64,000 nucleotides of DNA from Shimia sp. R10_1. Its GTDB lineage: Bacteria > Pseudomonadota > Alphaproteobacteria > Rhodobacterales > Rhodobacteraceae. How positions within the stretch are numbered: position 1 is the stretch's first letter; the number at the start of each line of letters is the position of its first letter. Below are positions 54,792 to 61,620 of this stretch, in pieces. Where the stretch lies: positions 124,001-188,000 of the forward strand of contig NZ_JAGHQX010000002.1 of assembly GCF_017744095.1 (NCBI RefSeq), in the 5' to 3' direction. The notes beneath the pieces were generated by a model. That model saw only the letters and a program-made list of their open reading frames with translations. It searched no databases and was not told the DNA's origin. Both the position numbers and the translations under genes were made by a program.

Positions 54792-56425
54792 GCGACACGC
54801 TTCTAAAAGTCCAAAACCTCAAAATCGGCGCCACGGTGTATCCCCCCGGTGAAAAACCACACGATATTGAGATCGTGCATGGCGTGAGCTTTGAGCTGGA
54901 AAAAGGCAAAGTGCTTGGCCTGATCGGCGAGTCTGGTGCGGGCAAATCAACGATTGGCCTTGCGTCGATGGCCTATGGCCGAGGTGGAGTGCAGATCACA
55001 GGCGGCGAAGTCTGGGTGAATGGCCGGGACATTTTGAAAACAGGTCATGGTGATATCCGCAGCCTGCGTGGCAGCGAAGTGACCTATGTCAGCCAATCTG
55101 CTGCCGCTTCGTTTAACCCTGCCAAAAAGATCATGGATCAGGTCACTGAGGCTGCAATTGTGCAGGGCAAGTTTTCCAAGAAGGAGGCCGAAAAGCGTGC
55201 GATTGAACTGTTCCGCAAGCTTGGCCTGCCAGATCCGGAAAACATCGGAAGTCGGTATCCTCACCAGGTGTCAGGAGGTCAGCTGCAGCGCTGTATGACC
55301 GCATTGGCCCTATGTCCAGAGCCCGACTTGGTGGTCTTTGACGAGCCGACGACGGCGCTGGATGTGACCACACAGATTGATGTGTTGATGGCCATTAAAG
55401 AAGCCATTCGTGACACCGGTGTCGCGGCACTTTACATCACACATGATCTGGCGGTCGTGGCCCAAGTCAGCGACGAAATCCTCGTGCTCAAAATGGGGGA
55501 TATGGTCGAGCATGGAACAGTGGATCAGATCATCAATGATCCGCAAGAAGACTACACAAAGGCCCTTGTTTCGGTACGTTCGATTGACCATGCCGAAAAG
55601 GAACCAACGCCTGAACCTGTTCTGAAAGTTCAAAACATTACAGCCCGCTACAAAGGCACCAATTTTGATGTTCTCAAAAACATCAATGTGGAGCTGCACG
55701 CAGGTCAAACGCTTGCGGTGGTAGGAGAAAGTGGCTCCGGCAAGTCGACGCTCGCCCGAGTGATCACAGGGCTTTTGCCGCCCAAAAATGGGACGATCCA
55801 TTTTGCAGGGCGCGATCTCTCTCCTGATCTGGACGGACGTTCGCGCGAAGACTTGCGTGAGCTTCAGATGATCTACCAGATGGCGGATGTCGCAATGAAC
55901 CCGCGCCAGACCGTGGGCACGATCATTGGTCGTCCGTTGGAGTTCTACTTCGGCCTCAAAGGGGCAGAAAAACGCAAACGCGTCGTCGAACTTCTGGACG
56001 AGATCGAGATGGGCGAGAAGTTCATTGATCGCTATCCAGCGGAACTTTCAGGCGGCCAGAAACAGCGTGTGTGTATTGCTCGTGCTTTGGCTGCAAAGCC
56101 CAAGATGATCATCTGTGACGAGGTCACCAGCGCGCTCGACCCACTTGTGGCGGATGGCATCCTGAAGCTGCTTCTGGATCTGCAGAAAATCGAGGATGTG
56201 GCGTATCTCTTCATCACCCACGACCTGGCGACTGTAAAGGCAATCGCGGACTCGATTTCCGTAATGTATCAGGGCGAGGTCGTCAGATACGGCGGGAAAA
56301 CCGATGTGCTGAGCCCTCCATTTGATGACTACACCGACCTTCTGCTGAGCTCTGTGCCGGAAATGAAACTCGGCTGGCTCGAAGAGGTTATCGCGCACCG
56401 CAAAATGGAAAGCGCCGGAAACTAA
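54788..56425 (+). CDS. Fused double ATPase of ABC transporter (DppD-DppF type)
   Basis: This encodes 545 residues with two nucleotide-binding domains. Domain 1: GESGAGKST, VSGGQLQR, LVVFDEPTTALD. Domain 2: GESGSGKST, LSGGQKQRV, MIICDEVTSALD. It powers the transporter formed by the two preceding permeases. A terminator follows 25 bases after the stop. Confidence 0.94.
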   Translation: MSDTLLKVQNLKIGATVYPPGEKPHDIEIVHGVSFELEKGKVLGLIGESGAGKSTIGLASMAYGRGGVQITGGEVWVNGRDILKTGHGDIRSLRGSEVTYVSQSAAASFNPAKKIMDQVTEAAIVQGKFSKKEAEKRAIELFRKLGLPDPENIGSRYPHQVSGGQLQRCMTALALCPEPDLVVFDEPTTALDVTTQIDVLMAIKEAIRDTGVAALYITHDLAVVAQVSDEILVLKMGDMVEHGTVDQIINDPQEDYTKALVSVRSIDHAEKEPTPEPVLKVQNITARYKGTNFDVLKNINVELHAGQTLAVVGESGSGKSTLARVITGLLPPKNGTIHFAGRDLSPDLDGRSREDLRELQMIYQMADVAMNPRQTVGTIIGRPLEFYFGLKGAEKRKRVVELLDEIEMGEKFIDRYPAELSGGQKQRVCIARALAAKPKMIICDEVTSALDPLVADGILKLLLDLQKIEDVAYLFITHDLATVKAIADSISVMYQGEVVRYGGKTDVLSPPFDDYTDLLLSSVPEMKLGWLEEVIAHRKMESAGN

Positions 56426-56450
56426 TTCCAAACACCAAATCGAAAAACAT

Positions 56451-56480
56451 GGGCGATGTCATCAAGGCGTCGCCCTTTTT
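56451..56480 (+). terminator. Intrinsic terminator of the ABC operon
   Basis: GGGCGATG (56451-56458) and CGTCGCCC (56468-56475) form an 8-bp stem with one wobble pair and a nine-base loop, followed by five T residues. It separates the transporter operon from the phosphatase-like gene. Confidence 0.8.
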
Positions 56481-56566
56481 CATTAGCCGGGTTGAAAGTG
56501 TCGCATTCGCAATAGTTCTTGAGGGCGAAACTGGCGACCGTGGACCGGACTGAAAGGGAGACTCAA

Positions 56567-57403
56567 ATGAACCGGAAACTTTTGCTCATCATTCTGGATG
56601 GCGTGCCTTGGCGCAATTGGGAACGGTTGTTTGGCAATCTGGAAGGTTGGGTTGCCGACGGCACCGCGCAGAAATGGAAAATGCGCTCGGTTTTGCCCTC
56701 TACTTCGGCCAGCTGTTATGCGTCGATCCATACTGGCGTGACGCCGCAGGAACACGGGTGCACAGGTAACGGCAATGTTTTTCGGATCAACCAACCAGAT
56801 GTGTTTGCTCAGGTGCGCAAGTCAGATGGCGTGACCGGTGCAGTCGCGCATTCGTTCTGGTCGGAGTTCTTCAACCGGCATCCTTTCGACTACGTTCGGG
56901 ATGTAGAGTATGACGAGCCAGAAAGCGACACGATCAATCACGGTCGGTTCCACTCCATGACAGGCTACGGCATGGCCAACCAGATGACCCCCAGCGATGT
57001 GGATCTTTTTGCCACGCTGACCAACCTTTGCCTGAAACGCGGTCTGAATTACGGCATGCTGCATAGCTGCACGCTCGATAGCATGGGGCATCGTTTTCAG
57101 CATGACAGCCACGAAATGGATCACGCCTGTTTTGTGATGGACGAGATGCTAGCACCGTTCATCCCGAAGTGGCGCGCCCTAGGCTATGAAGTGATCGTAA
57201 CGGCAGATCACGGTCAGGATGCACGCGGGCACCACGGCGGTCGTGACCCTCTGCAACAGGAGTTCGCACTTTACTACTTTGGAGATGCAAAGGGACCGGA
57301 GACGGATACGGTTCTCGATCAGCTGCAGCTGGCCCCCACAATCCTGTCCCGTCTTGAGGCAGAGATCCCGGAGACCATGAAAGCGGCCCCTTTCCTAAGT
57401 TGA
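56567..57403 (+). CDS. Alkaline phosphatase superfamily phosphodiesterase/nucleotide pyrophosphatase-like enzyme, cytoplasmic
   Basis: This encodes 278 residues. Metal and nucleophile motifs are LIILDGVP (Asp), LPSTSASCYASIHTG (Ser/Thr nucleophile), CTLDSMGHRF (Asp, His), VTADHGQD (Asp, His) and a late HHGG. The family cleaves phosphate mono- or diesters, and some members phosphonates. There is no signal peptide, unlike most relatives, so it would act on an imported substrate. AAAGGGAG precedes ATG 56567. It converges with the aminotransferase gene, overlapping by nine bases. Confidence 0.85.
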   Translation: MNRKLLLIILDGVPWRNWERLFGNLEGWVADGTAQKWKMRSVLPSTSASCYASIHTGVTPQEHGCTGNGNVFRINQPDVFAQVRKSDGVTGAVAHSFWSEFFNRHPFDYVRDVEYDEPESDTINHGRFHSMTGYGMANQMTPSDVDLFATLTNLCLKRGLNYGMLHSCTLDSMGHRFQHDSHEMDHACFVMDEMLAPFIPKWRALGYEVIVTADHGQDARGHHGGRDPLQQEFALYYFGDAKGPETDTVLDQLQLAPTILSRLEAEIPETMKAAPFLS

Positions 57404-58723
57404 GGGCAGCACCGTATTAAACGCGGTCTCAAGCGCATCACAGATCAATGGGATATGGGCATCTTCCATAATGAACGGCGGCGCAAGCAGTACATGCGCC
57501 CCGTTCTGTCCATCAATCGTACCGCCCATTGGATAGCAGATCAGGCCAGCCTCAAACGCCGCGGTCTTGAGCTTTGCCGCAATGCCAAGTGCGGGATCAA
57601 ACGGCGTTTTGGTGTCACGATCGGCCACCAGTTCGAGACCCAGAAATAGCCCTCTCCCTCGGATGTCACCGATATTGGCGTGCTGTCCAAACCGCTCTGC
57701 CAAAGCCTGACGCAGTTTGGCGCCCATAGGTGCCACCCGGTTAACAATGCCATCATCCACCAAGCGTGTGAGCACAGCAAGCGACGCCGCCGCAGCGGTT
57801 GGGTGGCCATTGTAGGTATGACCGTGTTGGAAGAAACCGGAGCCGTCCCGAATGGTGTTATAAATCTCGGCTGAGCAGAGCATCGCACCGATAGGTTGGT
57901 AACCGGCCCCGAGCCCTTTTGCGACAGCGCAAATGTCTGGCCTCACGTCGTCCTGCTCACATGCAAACAACGTACCGGCCCGCCCCATGCCACACATGAC
58001 CTCATCCAAGATCAGCAACACACCGTTGGCGTCGCAGATTTCGCGGATGCGTTTGAAATAGCCTTCAACCGGAGGCACAGCACCCGCGGTTGCGCCGACG
58101 ACAGGCTCCGCGACAAAGGCCAAAACGTTTTCCGCGCCCAGTTCATCTATCGCATCCTGAAGCTCATTTGCGACGCGCTGGCCATAGTCAAAAGCCGTTT
58201 CACCGATTTCTTGGCCGCGATAGGCATAGCACGGTGAAATATGGTGGGTGTCCATCAGGAGCGGCGCAAAAGGTGCGCGGCGCCATTCGTTCCCGCCCGT
58301 CGCAAGCGCGCCGAGGGTGTTCCCGTGGTAACTCTGTCGGCGTGCAATCACGTGGCGGCGATGGCCTTCGCCCTTCTCAAACGCATATTGCCGCGCGAGC
58401 TTAAGCGCGCTTTCCATCGCCTCAGAACCACCTGAAACGAGGTACACGCGATCCAGCCCTTTGGGAGCGTTCTCCACCAGTTTTTCTGCCAAAGCCTCAG
58501 CCGGTTCTGAGGTGAAGAAACCTGTGTGTGCAAAGGCGACCGCGTCCACTTGGGCTTTGATGGCTTGCACCACTGCCGGATCGGAATGGCCAAGGCAGGA
58601 TACAGCCGCCCCTCCAGAGCCATCGAAATAGGCTTTCCCTGAAGTATCATACAAAAACGGGCCTTCGCCGCGCGCCACAGTGGGGAGCGTTTTCTTGGAG
58701 TGCCGAGGAAAAACAAAGCTCAT
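57395..58723 (-). CDS. Class III aminotransferase (omega-amino acid family)
   Basis: This encodes 442 residues. PLP features: SGGSEAMESALKLAR, LDEVMCGMGRAG (pocket Asp) and AVAKGLGAGYQPIGAM with the Schiff-base lysine. Relatives act on beta-alanine, taurine, 4-aminobutyrate or diamines with pyruvate. It is the second gene after BKACE, coupled by a four-base overlap. The amine group of an imported compound could be removed here, giving a beta-keto acid. Confidence 0.9.
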   Translation of the reverse strand: MSFVFPRHSKKTLPTVARGEGPFLYDTSGKAYFDGSGGAAVSCLGHSDPAVVQAIKAQVDAVAFAHTGFFTSEPAEALAEKLVENAPKGLDRVYLVSGGSEAMESALKLARQYAFEKGEGHRRHVIARRQSYHGNTLGALATGGNEWRRAPFAPLLMDTHHISPCYAYRGQEIGETAFDYGQRVANELQDAIDELGAENVLAFVAEPVVGATAGAVPPVEGYFKRIREICDANGVLLILDEVMCGMGRAGTLFACEQDDVRPDICAVAKGLGAGYQPIGAMLCSAEIYNTIRDGSGFFQHGHTYNGHPTAAAASLAVLTRLVDDGIVNRVAPMGAKLRQALAERFGQHANIGDIRGRGLFLGLELVADRDTKTPFDPALGIAAKLKTAAFEAGLICYPMGGTIDGQNGAHVLLAPPFIMEDAHIPLICDALETAFNTVLPST

Positions 58724-59550
58724 GATTTTGCCGTTTCTTTTAATAGCGGGCGCCCCAACGCCTGGGCGATGTTGACCACGTGGCGGATGTTTTCGGCGTT
58801 GTCCTCTGCCAAACTGCCATCGGGGCGATGGATGTTGTTTTCAAAGCCTATGCGCACGTGACCACCCAACCGGATAGCCTCTTCTGCGACGGCTTGTTCA
58901 TTTTTCCCAAAGGCGCAGACGGTCCAGCGGTCGGCCACATTTGCGACAGCTGAAACAAACGGTGCGAGCTCAGAGACCTCTGCCAAGCGCGGAGGCGCAT
59001 AGCGCCCCAGGACGAGCAAGACATCACAACCTGACCGCTCCACCTGCCCCGACGCCTGCAAAGCCGCAAGCAAATCGATGTCTTCGTAGCTGTAAAGGAT
59101 ATGTTGAACATGCACATTTGCCTCACGCACGAAGGCATACACCTCGCGCGCCAGCCTCTCATCGCGCGCCATCTCGCGCACAGAAATGCTGGCCGCGTCG
59201 GGCACAAGCGATTTGAGGACTTCAAACTGGTCTGTGACGTCAAAAATTCCTGCTGATTCCGTTGTGATTTGCACGCTCAATTCAGGGGCGATTTGCGCCA
59301 CTGCTGCCATAGCCTCACGGTAGCGCTGCGCATCTAGTGAGTGCTCTCCCGCATCGGTGCGTACATGGAGATGAATCTCATCAGCGCCGGCAATTGCACA
59401 TTTTTGTGCCGTCAAGGCGATTTGATCGGTTGTAATTGGCAACGCCGGGTGATCTATGCGCCCGCGCCGGGCTCCGTTTGGGGCCACGGTGATTTTCAAC
59501 GGTTCTGCCGTTTGCCAATCTAAGGTTCTATCAGACAAGTGCTCAGTCAT
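58720..59550 (-). CDS. BKACE-family beta-keto acid cleavage enzyme (DUF849)
   Basis: This encodes 276 residues from ATG 59548-59550; the frame extends to 59721 through the divergent promoter region without similarity. GADEIHLHVRTDAG holds the zinc-binding HxH, VQITTESAGIFD is another family segment, and GGHVRIGFENNIHRPDG closes the site. The family condenses a beta-keto acid with acetyl-CoA and releases acetoacetate plus a new CoA ester. The first characterised member cleaves 3-keto-5-aminohexanoate. It is first in a two-gene minus-strand operon. Confidence 0.9.
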   Translation of the reverse strand: MTEHLSDRTLDWQTAEPLKITVAPNGARRGRIDHPALPITTDQIALTAQKCAIAGADEIHLHVRTDAGEHSLDAQRYREAMAAVAQIAPELSVQITTESAGIFDVTDQFEVLKSLVPDAASISVREMARDERLAREVYAFVREANVHVQHILYSYEDIDLLAALQASGQVERSGCDVLLVLGRYAPPRLAEVSELAPFVSAVANVADRWTVCAFGKNEQAVAEEAIRLGGHVRIGFENNIHRPDGSLAEDNAENIRHVVNIAQALGRPLLKETAKS

Positions 59551-59600
59551 GAGGTCTCTCGTTTTGCTCCACGTCCGCAAGCAGCAATACATGAAACAAA

Positions 59601-59612
59601 TGTTCCAAATGT
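59601..59612. promoter_or_regulatory. Small inverted repeat between BKACE and RpiR genes
   Basis: A segment containing AATGTTGACATT has 5-base arms around TG in the divergent gap, about 50 bases upstream of each gene. It is a weak operator candidate for the RpiR regulator; exact placement is approximate. Confidence 0.25.
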
Positions 59613-59660
59613 TGACATTCGTTAAAACACTTGCGTAAATCGAGTCAAGAGGAGGAAAAC

Positions 59661-60527
59661 GTGAGCAACGCCAACCGTCTCCAAGAACGGGTTGCAAAGA
59701 ACTACGCGGGCTTAAGCACAAAGCTTAAGGCTGCGGCTGACTATGTCGTGGCCAATCAAACGGATGTGGCGACACGCTCTTTGCGCTCTGTGTCTTCTGC
59801 GAGTGGTGTATCGCCCGCGACGCTGTCCCGACTGGCGCGCAGTTTGAACTTTGACAGCTATGAAGACATGCGCGAACTCTGCCGTGAAACCGTTGGCGCG
59901 CGCTCATTGTCCTTTTCAGAACGTGCTGAAGCACTCAAAAACAGCCAGCAAGCCGAGCAATCCATGCTCGACAGACAAGCGGCAGCCTGTGTTCTGAACA
60001 TTTCAAAACTGGGAGAGCAACTGAACCGCGACCTGCTGCAAGACGCAGTCAACGCGCTTGAAAAGGCAGAGAATGTTGTGCTGTTTGGCGCGTTTGGTTC
60101 CACTGGGATTGTTGAGTACGTGGCCTATCTCGCCAATTACTTCGCGACCAACTGGACACTCGCAGGCCGTATGGGGGCATCACTGGGAGCATCGCTTGCC
60201 ACGCTCAATGAGCGCGACACCCTTCTGATTGTAACCAAAGCACCCTATGCAAAAAAAGCAGTACGTGCCGCCGAATATGCGCGTGAAGCGGGGGCGCAGG
60301 TGATCATCATAAGCGATAGTCATGCGTGCCCTGCGATCAAATATGCAACTTTTCCCTTTATTGTTCCGTCAGATAGTCCACAATTCTTCTCGTCCTATGC
60401 TGCGACTCTGTCTCTTCTGGAGACCATGATAGCCATGCTGGTTGCGCAGTCAGGCGAAGACGCAAGCCGCCGGATCCGCGACGTAGAGCGCAGGAACCAA
60501 AGCTTGGGTGAATTCTGGAACGACTGA
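59661..60527 (+). CDS. RpiR-family transcriptional regulator
   Basis: This encodes 288 residues from GTG 59661, with GAGGAGG six bases upstream; the frame also opens at 59631 but without a site. The N-terminal HTH (LRSVSSASGVSPATLSRLAR) and the C-terminal SIS sugar-phosphate isomerase fold (VVLFGAFGSTGIVEYVA; VIIISDSHACPA) define the family. SIS domains sense phosphorylated ligands, which suits the nearby phosphodiesterase. It probably controls the divergent BKACE operon. Confidence 0.92.
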   Translation: MSNANRLQERVAKNYAGLSTKLKAAADYVVANQTDVATRSLRSVSSASGVSPATLSRLARSLNFDSYEDMRELCRETVGARSLSFSERAEALKNSQQAEQSMLDRQAAACVLNISKLGEQLNRDLLQDAVNALEKAENVVLFGAFGSTGIVEYVAYLANYFATNWTLAGRMGASLGASLATLNERDTLLIVTKAPYAKKAVRAAEYAREAGAQVIIISDSHACPAIKYATFPFIVPSDSPQFFSSYAATLSLLETMIAMLVAQSGEDASRRIRDVERRNQSLGEFWND

Positions 60528-60572
60528 CAACAAAAACACTGAAGTTAACAACCATCATCAACTAGGGAGACT

Positions 60573-61538
60573 ATGATGATCTCGAAACTGAAACTGGCGG
60601 GTGCCGCCATTGTTGCCTCCATGGGCATTTCTGCTGGCGCGTCCGCACAGGAGTTTATCTCCATCGGCACCGGCGGCGTGACAGGCGTTTATTACCCAAC
60701 TGGCGGCGCAATCTGCCGTCTGGTGAACAAAGGTCGCAAAGAGCACGGCATCCGCTGCGCCGTAGAGTCCACCGGTGGCTCTGTTTACAACATCAACACC
60801 ATCAAAGCGGGCGAGCTGGAGTTTGGCGTTGCGCAGTCTGACTGGCAGTACCACGCCTACAACGGCACCTCCAAATTCGCAGACAACCCATTCCCAGATG
60901 TGCGCGCGGTGTTCTCTGTACACCCAGAGCCCTTCACAGTGGTTGCTCGCGGTGATGTGGACGTGAACAGCTTTGCTGACCTGAAAGGCAAACGTGTAAA
61001 CGTTGGCAACCCAGGTTCCGGCCTGCGCGCAACCACCGAGGTTGTGATGGAAGCCTATGGCATGACCATGGACGATTTCGCACTGGCCACCGAGTACAAA
61101 GGGTCTGAAATGGCCAAGCAGCTTTGCGACGGCAACATTGACGTGATGATCTACACCATCGGTCACCCAGCTGCGGCCATCAAAGAAGCGACCACCACCT
61201 GTGACGCGAAACTGGTGAACATCACTGGTGCGGAAATCGACAAACTGGTCGAGGAAAACTCTTTCTACCGTGTCGCAACCGTTCCTGGCGGCATGTACAA
61301 AGGCACCGATGAAGACACCACCACCTTTGGTGTTGGCGCGACCTTCGTGACCTCCGCAGAGATTGCAGATGACGTTGTTTATGTTGTTGCAAAATCCGTG
61401 ATGGAAAACATCGAAGACTTCCGCAAGCTGCACCCTGCGTTTGCAAATCTTGACCCAGCAGAAATGGTGCAAGACGGCCTCAGCGCGCCGCTGCACCCAG
61501 GTGCTGAGAAAGCATACATGGAACTGGGCCTGAAGTAA
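60573..61538 (+). CDS. TAXI-family TRAP transporter solute-binding protein
   Basis: This encodes 321 residues with a signal peptide (about 1-25, GISAGASAQ then EFISIGTGG). FISIGTGGVTGVYYPTGGAIC is the TAXI signature near the mature start. It carries a solute to the downstream TRAP permease; ligands of TAXI proteins vary. AGGGAGA precedes ATG 60573 and a second ATG directly follows. Confidence 0.94.
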   Translation: MMISKLKLAGAAIVASMGISAGASAQEFISIGTGGVTGVYYPTGGAICRLVNKGRKEHGIRCAVESTGGSVYNINTIKAGELEFGVAQSDWQYHAYNGTSKFADNPFPDVRAVFSVHPEPFTVVARGDVDVNSFADLKGKRVNVGNPGSGLRATTEVVMEAYGMTMDDFALATEYKGSEMAKQLCDGNIDVMIYTIGHPAAAIKEATTTCDAKLVNITGAEIDKLVEENSFYRVATVPGGMYKGTDEDTTTFGVGATFVTSAEIADDVVYVVAKSVMENIEDFRKLHPAFANLDPAEMVQDGLSAPLHPGAEKAYMELGLK

Positions 61539-61565
61539 CTTCAGGTTAACATTTCGAAAACACAC

Positions 61566-61594
61566 AAATGCGCCCCAGAAATGTGGGCGCATTT
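61566..61594 (+). other. Hairpin between TRAP binding protein and permease
   Basis: AAATGCGCCC (61566-61575) pairs with GGGCGCATTT (61585-61594), a 10-bp perfect stem with a nine-base loop. TTGG follows, not a T-run. It likely limits expression of the permease relative to the binding protein. Confidence 0.65.
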
Positions 61595-61620
61595 GGCAAA
61601 TGGGCTAGACGAGGACAAAA

